Positions 35,059-43,632 of a stretch of DNA of 64,000 bases are shown here, piece after piece; position 1 is the first letter of the stretch, and each line of letters opens with the position of its first letter. The translations under genes and the position numbers were made by a program. Origin of the DNA: Aliivibrio sifiae (GTDB taxonomy: Bacteria; Pseudomonadota; Gammaproteobacteria; Enterobacterales; Vibrionaceae); the NCBI RefSeq assembly GCF_002954715.1, contig NZ_MSCP01000002.1, positions 1,555,939 to 1,619,938 of the forward strand, read 5' to 3'. The notes beneath the pieces were generated by a model that was given only the letters and a program-made list of their open reading frames with translations, did no database searches and was not told where the DNA came from.

Positions 35059-35197
35059 GGCATTAACCCGATAAATAGTTTAAGCGTCCAAGCTATCACG
35101 ATTTGTGATGGCTGTTAACTTTATCTCTTTTATTCGAACTCTATAATCGCTGATTCATTATTTTTAAATGTATCAATAATCATTAAGAGTCATCGCT

Positions 35198-35638
35198 ATG
35201 AAAACCACTGAACGTATTTTCCACGCTGTATTATTTGAGGTATTGGCGGTATCACTGTCTATTCTTGGGTTAGCTATTTTTACTAATCACGACGTTACCT
35301 CCCTATCAGGAACCATGATAGTCGTTGCCACTATCGCGATGATCTGGAACTTTATTTATAATTGGATTTTCGATCAATTCTTCACTGGCGAGAAAACACA
35401 GCGCACCCTTTCATTACGCATCTTCCACGTTGTATTGTTTGAATTAGGGTTACTGTTCGTAACTGTACCTGTGATGGCTTACTTATTAAACGTAGGTATC
35501 TGGGAAGCGTTTGTGATGGATATCGGCGTGACTATCTTTATCACCATTTACGCATTTACCTTTAACTGGGTATACGACAATGTAAGGGCGGCATTGGTGA
35601 GAAGATTGGCGAGAGAAGAATCGTTAACTGCATACTGA
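35198..35638 (+). CDS. PACE-family multidrug/biocide exporter
   Basis: 146 residues, four membrane helices arranged as two BTP repeats: TERIFHAVLFEVLAVSLSIL lines up with SLRIFHVVLFELGLLFVTV, and each half ends in a conserved N-W-x-(F/Y)-D stretch (NWIFDQFF, NWVYDNVR). This is the proteobacterial antimicrobial compound efflux family (AceI type), which exports chlorhexidine and related cationic or short-chain diamine compounds by proton exchange. The LysR gene is divergent. Length and motifs are normal, so it should work. Confidence 0.92.
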   Translation: MKTTERIFHAVLFEVLAVSLSILGLAIFTNHDVTSLSGTMIVVATIAMIWNFIYNWIFDQFFTGEKTQRTLSLRIFHVVLFELGLLFVTVPVMAYLLNVGIWEAFVMDIGVTIFITIYAFTFNWVYDNVRAALVRRLAREESLTAY

Positions 35639-35921
35639 TTCTAAAAAAAATATATTCCATACCTTATATCTTGCAAGGTTAATAATCTTCAATTTAAGTG
35701 AGTTAAATGAGAGTTAGCTCACTTATAATTGATATGAAGTAAATAATGTATATACCTAAATATATTAAACAACCAGATAGCACCTTATAAGAAAACATAA
35801 TAACAACTAATATTTTACATCTTTACCTTTCTATTGAAAAAATCACAACACAAATCACAATATTATCGTAATAAAAATGAGACTTTATAATATTACGTAC
35901 TTACTCGTACAAGGTGTTTAT

Positions 35922-37044
35922 ATGGATATTAGCACTCTCTCTATTGTTAGCGTTTTCTTATCAACAATGCTTAGTCTCAGCTTGTTTTTGGGTTATAGGT
36001 ATATACTGAATGAAGCCATTAAGGGAGTAAATTATATCTCTTTCTCGCTACTTGCACTTGCTTTAAGTATTTTACCCATCAGTTTAGGCTACACTCAAAC
36101 CTCCTGTAATGTTATATTTTTATCTCATATTTTATATGTCATTGCTTTTTTTCTATTAATTTTAGGTATTTCATTTATTAGATTACCAAAGAAAAGTGTA
36201 ACCTCATTTTCTTCTGCCATTTCGATAATAACGTTACTTTTCTTTACTTACTTTACTCTGATTCAACCATCCATTAACGCTAGAATAGAAATCAGAAGTA
36301 CTTTCATCATCATTATGGGACTAATTGGTATTTATATTAATAAAAATGGTAGCGTTAAAGATAAGAATGCACCATTACTCCTATTAAACCTAATATTTAC
36401 TGTAAACATCATCGCTATGATGCTGCGCTTGATATGGGTTTACACTGAAACACCAATCACTCACTATCTTAATATTTCAGAAGTACATAAAATTACTTAT
36501 ATTTTATTGATAGTCACAACCATAGCTATCAGCTTTACTGTCTTTTGGCTACTAACTGAACGTCTAATATCCAAAATTCATAACGCTTCTATAACCGATG
36601 AACTTACAAATTTGTATAATAGAAAAGGATTAAAAGAATTTTTAGCTAAACACCTACCCATGAAAGAAAATACATCCATTTCTATCATATTGGCAGACAT
36701 TGATAAGTTTAAATTAATTAATGACACTTATGGGCATGACTATGGAGATTTAGTTATTGAAAATTTTGCAAAAGTCATTCAAGAACAACGAAATGTGTGT
36801 TCGTTACGGTGGGGATGAATTTCTAATCATCTCACAAACCTCTTCTCTGGAAGCATCAATAAATATAACCAATAAAATACAACAATCTGTTTCCGTACAA
36901 ACTATCGGTTCTATCACTTATAGTGTTAGCTTTGGTCTCACTGAAATGACAGTGAATGATGATTGGAATAGCCTTATAAAACGTGTTGATAGTGCTTTAT
37001 ATTCAGCAAAAGAAAAGGGGCGAGGCTGCCTAGTACAAAATTAA
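35922..37044 (+). pseudogene. Diguanylate cyclase (GGDEF), frameshifted
   Basis: The first frame (from the ATG at 35922, AAGGTG upstream, to a stop at 36818) encodes about six or seven membrane helices and the first half of a GGDEF domain (ITDELTNLYNRKGLKEFL, IILADIDKFKLINDTYGHDYGD). It ends at a stop right after RNVCSLRWG. The catalytic motif RYGGDEFLI and the rest of the domain lie in another frame up to 37044. A missing GT in the TGTGTG run at about 36796-36802 explains it: restoring GT gives RNVCVRYGGDEFLI. The membrane sensor would resemble MHYT/7TM-type sensors. As read, no cyclic-di-GMP would be made. Confidence 0.85.
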
Positions 37045-37634
37045 TCTATCACCACCAATATAAACGTTTGCCTAAACTTATATCGTACAGTAATTTTATT
37101 TACTAATTGATAACTTAAAATATTATTTATATTTAAAGCTAGACATTTTACAAAATGAGGAACATTCTAAATCAAGAATCAGATACATAACCTAGAAACA
37201 TAGACAGTATGACCATGAAAAATAATAAAACTGATGCCTGTTCCCCGCTTAGCCACATAACGACCAGCTCTCAGGTTCTCACCTAGCCCCTGCCAGAACC
37301 TAAATATCACAAGTACTACTCTTACTCATTCAGTGTGAGATATAGTGATAATAAGCTAATATAAAAAATAAATAGTAACCTTCACATTCTATTATTCTCC
37401 ATTAAACCATGGGGGATATATATCATCTGAATTACGGTTTATTATATTTCAATGGTTTATATTAATAATTATTTCTCAATAATATAACCTAGCGTTACTA
37501 ATTGATTATTAATCTGAACTATTTACTACAGTTTATACAATAAATATTATTAATTTTAAATTTAACAGCTTACTTATTTTTAATTAAAAACATACAGTAA
37601 CTTATTAAATAACACGTTAAACCTAGGATGAAAA
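37045..37634. other. Long AT-rich intergenic region before emrA-type gene
   Basis: 590 bases with no credible gene. Around 37230-37305 a GC-richer patch includes a perfect 7-base inverted repeat, AGGTTCT (37273-37279) with AGAACCT (37295-37301). The AT-rich remainder presumably holds the pump promoter. I see no regulator gene or known element. Confidence 0.5.
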
Positions 37635-38654
37635 ATGAACAATAAAAACACTCATTTCGCTCGAAACTTACTTGCTGCTGGGTGCATCACTGCTGGGCTT
37701 ATTACTGCAGGTTATTTTTACGTTAAGCATCAAGAACAATTTCCAAACACTGATGATGCTTATGTTCACGCTAACATTGTATATATTGCACCGCAAGTCA
37801 GTGGCAAAGTCATTACGACAGATGCAACAGACTACGCCACGGTAAGTAAGGGGGATTTATTAGTACAAATTGACCCTGCTCCATATCAAGCAAAACTTGA
37901 TGAAGCAAAAGCCGCTTATGAAATAGCAACATCAAACAACGCAGCCACAGACGATGCAATATTAGCGGCCAGTGCCGATGTCAAAAGTGCGATGGCGACA
38001 CTTAGTGATGCCCAAATTTCCTATAAAAGAATCAAAAAATTAACAGCGAAAAATTTACTACCAGAACAAAATTTAGACGACGCCCGTCAAAAATTATCAT
38101 CCGCAGAAAACAATGTCACCGCTACAAGAGCACGCATGTCTCAGCTAATTAAATCTCAAGGTGCAAAAGGTGACGCCTCTCCTGAAGTTAAAAAAGCTGC
38201 AGCAGCATTAAGCCAAGCGAGTTTATCGCTTTCATATACAAATATCTTTGCTGACCATGATGGAACGTTAGGCAAAGTTGAAGTTCATCCTGGTAGTGTT
38301 GTTGTACCCGGACAAGCATTAACCCCTCTTGTAGAGGCAAATTCATATTGGGTGCAAGCCAACTTTAAAGAAACTCATGTCGGGCGCGTAACCAAAGGCA
38401 TGCAAGCAACGATTACCTTAGATCTTTATCCTAATGTTAAATACGTCGGCACTATTGAAGCAATTTCTCCTGCCAGTGGTGCTTCGTTTTCATTGCTTCC
38501 ACCAGAAAACGCAACTGGTAACTGGGTAAAAGTGCCTCAACGTTTTCCGGTCCGCATTAAGTTGGATAATGATCAAAACAAACTGACATTTCCTTTACGT
38601 GTTGGGGCTAGCGCTTCAATAACGGTTGATACATTAGCGCCTCTAGCGAAATAA
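37635..38654 (+). CDS. emrA: HlyD/EmrA-family membrane fusion protein
   Basis: 339 residues. One N-terminal membrane anchor (LLAAGCITAGLITAGYFYV) leads into the biotinyl-lipoyl-like domain (DDAYVHANIVYIAPQVSGKV, then the GDLLVQIDP motif), a helical hairpin of about 100 residues, and the closing barrel (GSVVVPGQALTPLVE). It is the periplasmic adaptor that links an EmrB-type exporter to an outer-membrane channel. The exporter gene follows after 22 bases. No TolC-type gene is nearby. Named by family resemblance. Confidence 0.88.
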   Translation: MNNKNTHFARNLLAAGCITAGLITAGYFYVKHQEQFPNTDDAYVHANIVYIAPQVSGKVITTDATDYATVSKGDLLVQIDPAPYQAKLDEAKAAYEIATSNNAATDDAILAASADVKSAMATLSDAQISYKRIKKLTAKNLLPEQNLDDARQKLSSAENNVTATRARMSQLIKSQGAKGDASPEVKKAAAALSQASLSLSYTNIFADHDGTLGKVEVHPGSVVVPGQALTPLVEANSYWVQANFKETHVGRVTKGMQATITLDLYPNVKYVGTIEAISPASGASFSLLPPENATGNWVKVPQRFPVRIKLDNDQNKLTFPLRVGASASITVDTLAPLAK

Positions 38655-38675
38655 TCGACAAAAAGGAAAACCATC

Positions 38676-40223
38676 ATGACTAATGTCATTACACCGGCAG
38701 AAGAAAGCTTCAAGGATAAAGACGATGCTAAACGCTCCCTAGTGACACTCGCAATTATGCTCTCTGCCATTATGGTATTACTTGATATGACAATCGCTAA
38801 TGTGGCCCTACCACACATGATGGGCGCATTAGGGGTAACTTCAGAGCAAGTCACATGGGTGTTAACCTCTTACTCAATGGCTGAGGCTATCTTTATTCCT
38901 CTTGCTAGCTTTTTAGCTCTTAAAATAGGCGTCAGAAAACTACTATTAATTTCAGTTTCTGGATTTATTATCACCTCTGCGTTATGTGGTCAGGCTGATT
39001 CATTAGCTGAAATGGTCACTTTTCGGATCATGCAGGGGGCATTTGGTGCCTCTGTTATTCCATTATCGCAATCTATTATGATTCAAATTTATCCACCAGA
39101 ACAACGTGGTAAAGCGATGGCTTTATTCAGCGTTGGGATATTACTCGGACCAATTTTAGGTCCTACGTTGGGTGGAATAATTACTCAAAACATGGATTGG
39201 CGTTGGATATTTTATGTCAATCTACCTGTTGGGCTTATCTGCTTATCTTTGATTTTCTTTTATGTAAAAATTGAGAATAAAGGACCAACCAAAATCGATT
39301 GGCCAATTATTATTGGGATGGCAATAGGAATTGGACTACTACAAATGGTACTAGATCAGGGAAATGAGAAAGGTTGGTTTAGCTCAAACTTAATTCTTTT
39401 TTCATCCATAATTAGTGCTATCGCTATTGCTTATTTTGTTCACCGCTCGTTTAAAATCAAAGGAGATATTGCTCCGATATGGTTACTAAAAGATCGTAAT
39501 TTAGCGATTTCATGTTTAGTCATGGGCGGATTTGCTATGGGGATGTTTGGCATTACTCAACTGCAACCAATGATGCTAGAGCAATTATTAAATTACCCTG
39601 TTGATACTACGGGTCTGGCTATGGCACCACGAGGTTTAACCTCTGCTATTGTGCTAATTATGCTCGCTGGTTATATGGATAGATTGAATGCAAAAGTATT
39701 GATAGTGATTGGTTTATTATTTAATGCCTATGGCACTTACTTAATGATGAAGTATTCATTAAATATCGATATGTTTTGGATTCTACTTCCAAGTATTATT
39801 CAAGGTGCAGGCATGGGTTTGGTGTTCTCGCCATTAAGTCAATTGGCTTACTCTACACTATCAAAACAAGATGCTGTAAGTGGAGCGGTTGTATTTAACT
39901 TATGCCGAACTATTGGTGGGTCATTTGGTATTTCGATAGTAAATACTTACTTCAGCCGTATGGAGCAAAAAGAATGGAATTCACTAGGTGGCGATCTAAC
40001 ATTAAGCAATCCAGTACTACAGCAAGCCGCTCACTCCCAAAGTCATCAAGTGACTGATCCTTCGTTCTTAGTCCAAATACAAGCGCTACTTCATCAACAA
40101 TCGACAATGATGGCTTTTGTATCTACGTTTGGTTTTATATTAGCCTCGTATTTATTACTTATTCCTTTCATTGCCTTGTTTAAGAAAAAACAACAAATCA
40201 CGAATAAGCATTATAATTCATAA
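38676..40223 (+). CDS. emrB: DHA2-family drug exporter, EmrB-like
   Basis: 515 residues, 14 predicted helices, DHA2 branch of the major facilitator superfamily. Early motif LDMTIANVALPHMMGALG and motif C around GILLGPILGPTLGGIITQ identify drug:proton antiporters. With the adaptor encoded 22 bases upstream it forms a two-part pump for hydrophobic toxic compounds. It is followed by a perfect terminator. The family includes EmrB, FarB and VceB; the substrate is not predictable. Confidence 0.9.
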   Translation: MTNVITPAEESFKDKDDAKRSLVTLAIMLSAIMVLLDMTIANVALPHMMGALGVTSEQVTWVLTSYSMAEAIFIPLASFLALKIGVRKLLLISVSGFIITSALCGQADSLAEMVTFRIMQGAFGASVIPLSQSIMIQIYPPEQRGKAMALFSVGILLGPILGPTLGGIITQNMDWRWIFYVNLPVGLICLSLIFFYVKIENKGPTKIDWPIIIGMAIGIGLLQMVLDQGNEKGWFSSNLILFSSIISAIAIAYFVHRSFKIKGDIAPIWLLKDRNLAISCLVMGGFAMGMFGITQLQPMMLEQLLNYPVDTTGLAMAPRGLTSAIVLIMLAGYMDRLNAKVLIVIGLLFNAYGTYLMMKYSLNIDMFWILLPSIIQGAGMGLVFSPLSQLAYSTLSKQDAVSGAVVFNLCRTIGGSFGISIVNTYFSRMEQKEWNSLGGDLTLSNPVLQQAAHSQSHQVTDPSFLVQIQALLHQQSTMMAFVSTFGFILASYLLLIPFIALFKKKQQITNKHYNS

Positions 40224-40227
40224 CTCC

Positions 40228-40259
40228 AATGCCGTAAGTAACCACTCACTTACGGCATT
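40228..40259 (+). terminator. Terminator of the emrAB-type operon
   Basis: AATGCCGTAAGT pairs perfectly with ACTTACGGCATT across an 8-base loop, followed by CTTTTATCTTT. Confidence 0.9.
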
Positions 40260-40489
40260 CTTTTATCTTTATACTTAACACAACGTCTTTAATCAAATAC
40301 GCCTATCTTAGTCATTATCTATAAGTAACCACAAAAAGAATATTCATCTACATGAAAGCACTTAATAGTTAAATATATTATCTGAAGACTCGCTATAAAA
40401 GATTAAACCATGAAACAACTGGTTACATATATTTATTACTGATGTGATAAATATAATGCGTCACAAATATTTCCAGTATAGAATCCCCG
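40260..40489 (+). other. Upstream region of the carbamate kinase leader
   Basis: 230 AT-rich bases without an open frame of note. TGTGA (40444-40448) and TCACA (40461-40465) form an inverted pair with a 12-13 base spacing, too wide for a CRP site. A promoter for the structured leader that follows must lie here. Confidence 0.4.
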
Positions 40490-40643
40490 CTCAATGTCCA
40501 GTCGGTGTCTTCGCTATATCTTTGCTTAAGAGCAAGGTGATGCTGAACGCAGTAGATTTGTGATAAATAGACGCTGGCCAAACTTACTCAAAAAGAGTGA
40601 GATTTGGTGATAACAGCAATGATGTGGCATTGAGAGAATAAAA
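40490..40643 (+). promoter_or_regulatory. Structured 5' leader of carbamate kinase gene (possible cis-regulatory RNA)
   Basis: CTCAATG (40490-40496) is an exact complement of CATTGAG (40628-40634), which ends 9 bases before the start codon, so a closing helix would enclose about 131 bases and reach the ribosome-binding region. Inside, CCAAA-CTTACTC (40578-40589) pairs with GAGTGAG-A-TTTGG (40595-40607), and TTGCT/AGCAA forms a small hairpin near 40525-40540. I do not recognise a known riboswitch class. Confidence 0.5.
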
Positions 40644-41627
40644 ATGAGTCTTACAACAATAAAACCAACCATTGTTATTGCCCTAGGTGGTAATGCTTTA
40701 TTACGTCGTGGTCAGGTGCTTTCTTATGAAAACCAACTTGAAAACGTAAAGGTTGCGGCAAAATCGATTGCTAAACTAAGTAAAGATTACCGTATTGCTA
40801 TTGTTCATGGAAATGGTCCACAAGTTGGTTTATTAAGCCAACAAAACGATGCTTTTGACGCAGTTCCATCTTACCCTCTTAGTTGTTTAGTGGCTGAATC
40901 TCAAGGAATGATCGCCACTATGATTGCACAAGAATTACGTAATCTTGTTGATTATAACGTAACAACAATTCTTACCCATGTCGATGTAGATAATGCAGAC
41001 CCTGCATTCAGTGAGCCAATGAAATTCATCGGCCAAGTCTATTCAGAAACAGAAGCAAATACTCTTGCTGCCGAATTTGGTTGGTCTATCCGTCAAGATG
41101 GTGATTATTTTAGGCGTGTTGTTGCTTCTCCTGCTCCAAAAAACATCCGTGAAAGTGAATTAATTTCATTAGCTTTACAACACGATCATATCGTAATTTG
41201 TTGTGGCGGTGGTGGTATTCCTATTTGTACAGACAAACACAGTATTACTACAAATATTGATTGTGTGATCGATAAAGATTCAACGGCCTCATTGCTCTCT
41301 CAGCAAATATCTGCTGACTACTTCTTAATTTTAACTGATGGCGATGGTGTCTTTTTTCATTACGGAAAACCAAACCAAGTTAAATTAGACATAGCGACAA
41401 CTGAAGAACTAAAAGGCTATCCCTTTGATAAAGGGTCTATGCAACCTAAAATTGATGCCATGATCAACTATGTTGAAAATGTAGATATTTCTATTGGTAT
41501 CATTACTGATCTTCACTTAGCGCTAGACGCTCTCAATGGAACAGCAGGAACTAAAATCGTAAAAGAAAAATTTTATGATGATTCTCTTCCATATAGAAAA
41601 AATGATGGTGAATTAACTCTCGCTTAA
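40644..41627 (+). CDS. Carbamate kinase
   Basis: 327 residues, amino acid kinase fold. The N-terminal IVIALGGNALLRRGQ loop, the HGNGPQVGLL motif and VICCGGGGIPI, followed by VIDKDSTASLLSQQ, are the family markers. Carbamate kinase makes ATP from carbamoyl phosphate, usually as the last step of arginine or allantoin breakdown. Here no arcA, arcB or allantoin gene is adjacent, so the gene is an orphan and its carbamoyl phosphate source is elsewhere. It is slightly longer than the usual 310 residues. A long structured leader precedes it. Confidence 0.92.
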   Translation: MSLTTIKPTIVIALGGNALLRRGQVLSYENQLENVKVAAKSIAKLSKDYRIAIVHGNGPQVGLLSQQNDAFDAVPSYPLSCLVAESQGMIATMIAQELRNLVDYNVTTILTHVDVDNADPAFSEPMKFIGQVYSETEANTLAAEFGWSIRQDGDYFRRVVASPAPKNIRESELISLALQHDHIVICCGGGGIPICTDKHSITTNIDCVIDKDSTASLLSQQISADYFLILTDGDGVFFHYGKPNQVKLDIATTEELKGYPFDKGSMQPKIDAMINYVENVDISIGIITDLHLALDALNGTAGTKIVKEKFYDDSLPYRKNDGELTLA

Positions 41628-41649
41628 TTGTTTTAATGCACTAGAAAAA

Positions 41650-41680
41650 CAAAAAAGCCCTAACGCATTGTTAGGGCTTT
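41650..41680. terminator. Terminator between carbamate kinase and map-type gene; direct-repeat copy 1
   Basis: AAAGCCCTAAC (41654-41664) pairs with GTTAGGGCTTT (41670-41680) across GCATT. The 27 bases 41650-41676 recur exactly at 42888-42914, on the other side of the map/ParD-like pair. Confidence 0.9.
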
Positions 41681-41742
41681 TAATATCAAATAATATGCTT
41701 TCAACATATTAATAAAGTGGTGACAAAAAGAACAAATTACTC

Positions 41743-42522
41743 TTAAAGTAATGTCTCTTCTTCTCGCAATGTAAGAATTTCATAACCAGAGCTAGTGACT
41801 AATATTGTGTGTTCAGATTGAGCCGAAAGTTTCTTATCTCTCGTAACTACAGTCCAACCATCTTTTTTAGTTTTAACTTTTGCAGCTCCCTGATTAATCA
41901 TTGGCTCAATAGTAAAGGTCATCCCCTCTTCAAGTATTAAACCACGATTTGGAGAACCATAATGAAGGATTTGTGGCTCTTCATGCATCTCTCGACCAAT
42001 GCCATGACCGCAATATTCTTTTACGATACTATAACCATTAAACTCAGCATAACGTTGAATTGCATATCCAATATCACCAAGCCTAGCACCCGGCTTTACC
42101 TGCCTAATACCAGCCCACGTAGCTTCATAAGTTATCTTAGCAAGTTGTTTTGCTAGAGGTGAAGCATCTGGCATAATAAACATTTTACTAGAATCAGTTA
42201 TAAACCCATCTTTCTCTAAAGTAATATCTAAGTTAATAATATCTGTACTTTTGAGTATCTCTTTTACTTTGGGCACACCATGACAAACAACTTCATTAAT
42301 AGATGAATTTAATACATATTGATAATCATACTGTCCCTTGCAAGCAGGACGAGCTTCCAATTCATTTACAATAAAATCTTCAACTTGATTATTAATATCC
42401 ATTGTTGAAAGACTTGGTTTCATATAAAAGTCTAGCATTTTAAATACTTTTGCTAATAATCGACCAGAGTTACGCATTAACTCAATCTCTTCTTTCGTCT
42501 TAATAGTTATGCTATTGGACAT
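41743..42522 (-). CDS. map: Type I methionine aminopeptidase (extra copy)
   Basis: 259 residues. All five metal ligands are present at the spacing of E. coli Map: Asp99 and Asp110 (LDITLEKDGFITDSSKMF), His173 (GHGIG), Glu206 (TIEPMIN) and Glu237 (QSEHTI), with the substrate-site His81 (CHGVPK). It should remove initiator methionine from nascent proteins. House-keeping map normally sits by rpsB/tsf; this copy instead overlaps a ParD-like gene by 11 bases. Such paired copies are likely accessory; whether it acts as a toxin or in protein processing is unknown. Confidence 0.92.
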   Translation of the reverse strand: MSNSITIKTKEEIELMRNSGRLLAKVFKMLDFYMKPSLSTMDINNQVEDFIVNELEARPACKGQYDYQYVLNSSINEVVCHGVPKVKEILKSTDIINLDITLEKDGFITDSSKMFIMPDASPLAKQLAKITYEATWAGIRQVKPGARLGDIGYAIQRYAEFNGYSIVKEYCGHGIGREMHEEPQILHYGSPNRGLILEEGMTFTIEPMINQGAAKVKTKKDGWTVVTRDKKLSAQSEHTILVTSSGYEILTLREEETLL

Positions 42523-42739
42523 AACTATCCTCTTTCGTAACGATAGTCTTAGAAGCTGATACTTCTGCTGATTTCAAAAGATTAGCAACAATCTGATTAA
42601 AAGATAATTGGGGATGAAGCTCAGCTAACATCCCCATTTTTATCCAAAATTCAGCTTGAGAATTAATAGAACGTGACATTACAGAGCTTGCTTTTCTTAA
42701 CTCTTCATGAAGCTCATCTGATATTTTCACAATACCCAT
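42512..42739 (-). CDS. ParD-like protein
   Basis: 75 residues from the ATG at 42739 (a GTG at 42748 is also possible). It opens MGIVKISDELHEELRKASSV, the ribbon-helix-helix pattern of ParD/CopG-type antitoxins, then SRSINSQAEFWIKMGMLAEL and a hydrophobic helix. I recognise the ParD_like family, which is annotated as antitoxin by similarity. The gene partner here is not a ParE toxin but a methionine aminopeptidase, which it overlaps by 11 bases, so the two are translationally coupled. It probably binds DNA and autoregulates the pair. Confidence 0.85.
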   Translation of the reverse strand: MGIVKISDELHEELRKASSVMSRSINSQAEFWIKMGMLAELHPQLSFNQIVANLLKSAEVSASKTIVTKEDSYVQ

Positions 42740-42887
42740 ATTACACACGACTCATAAATGAAATATACATGAATTGCATACGAATCATATGTTAAATCAA
42801 GTTCTTCTCTAAGATTAACAATAAACGACGTCTTCTTGATTCTACCCGATGACTCTGATGAATTAATTCCAATAAATCCAATAATCT

Positions 42888-42918
42888 CAAAAAAGCCCTA
42901 ACGCATTGTTAGGGTTTT
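42888..42918 (-). terminator. Terminator of the outer-membrane barrel gene; direct-repeat copy 2
   Basis: CCCTAAC pairs with GTTAGGG across GCATT, with A/T extensions. The 27 bases 42888-42914 are identical to 41650-41676. Confidence 0.88.
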
Positions 42919-42926
42919 ATGACTAA

Positions 42927-43541
42927 TTAGAATCGATATGCAGCACTTATATAGAGTGAACTTAAATTAAGAAAGTGATCTTCAGATATAGTGATATCAG
43001 AGTAAAGGTAAGTAACCTCTTCATCTGCAAAGAACAAATCAGCCTCATAACCAACCCTTAAGCTTAGAGAATTTAACCTCTGGGGCGTGTATTCAACCCC
43101 AAATCCATAATGAAACCCGATGTACTTTTCATCATTTAATGCTTTTTTAGATTCATTAATATCAATGCTCGATAACCCCGCAATGCCAAAAGGTCGTAAA
43201 CCATTATTAAATGTATAACCCACATTTGCTGCAATAGAGAGTGACTCAGGAGACCAACTGTATGTATTTCCCCCTCCAAATAAAGGCGTAGTAACATTTA
43301 TATCACCATATTTAGTATATTGCGCTTCAAGAGCTACAATTCGATTAAACTGATAGCCAGCAATAAATTTAAATGTATTTCCGTCTTCATCAACTGATAA
43401 TGTATTAAACAAATCATCGTAATCATTTAGTGTCGTAGACCCAACACCAATACCAGCATAAAATTTTCGCATCTCGTTAGCTTGAGAAAATGTAGCCATA
43501 AATAGTGGGCTTAAAATAACGAGTTTTTTAATAAAATTCAT
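42927..43541 (-). CDS. Outer-membrane beta-barrel protein
   Basis: 204 residues with a signal peptide (MNFIKKLVILSPLFMATFSQA) and alternating strands typical of an eight-stranded OMP_b-brl or OmpX/W-like barrel: FYAGIGVGST, KFIAGYQFNRIVALEAQY, SIAANVGYTF, IGFHYGFGVEYTP and a final SAAYRF ending in phenylalanine, the outer-membrane insertion signal. No peptidoglycan-binding domain follows. Function unknown; small barrels act in adhesion, resistance or uptake. It stands alone with its own terminator. Confidence 0.82.
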   Translation of the reverse strand: MNFIKKLVILSPLFMATFSQANEMRKFYAGIGVGSTTLNDYDDLFNTLSVDEDGNTFKFIAGYQFNRIVALEAQYTKYGDINVTTPLFGGGNTYSWSPESLSIAANVGYTFNNGLRPFGIAGLSSIDINESKKALNDEKYIGFHYGFGVEYTPQRLNSLSLRVGYEADLFFADEEVTYLYSDITISEDHFLNLSSLYISAAYRF

Positions 43542-43632
43542 ATTCTTAATAAAAATCCAAGTAAATGTATATTTTCAATTAAATATAGAGAGGAGTATTC
43601 CCAGTGAAATAAATAATAACGACTGCTAGCTA

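Noticed and set aside
36757..37044. Separate 95-residue GGDEF gene
   Set aside because: It lacks the first half of the domain and its own good start; it is the second part of the frameshifted diguanylate cyclase.
37400..37455. AAACCAT/ATGGTTT inverted repeat before the emrA-type gene
   Set aside because: Short, far apart and within strongly AT-rich DNA, so chance occurrence is likely.
40444..40465. CRP site (TGTGA...TCACA) upstream of carbamate kinase
   Set aside because: The half-sites are much farther apart than the six-base spacer of CRP sites.
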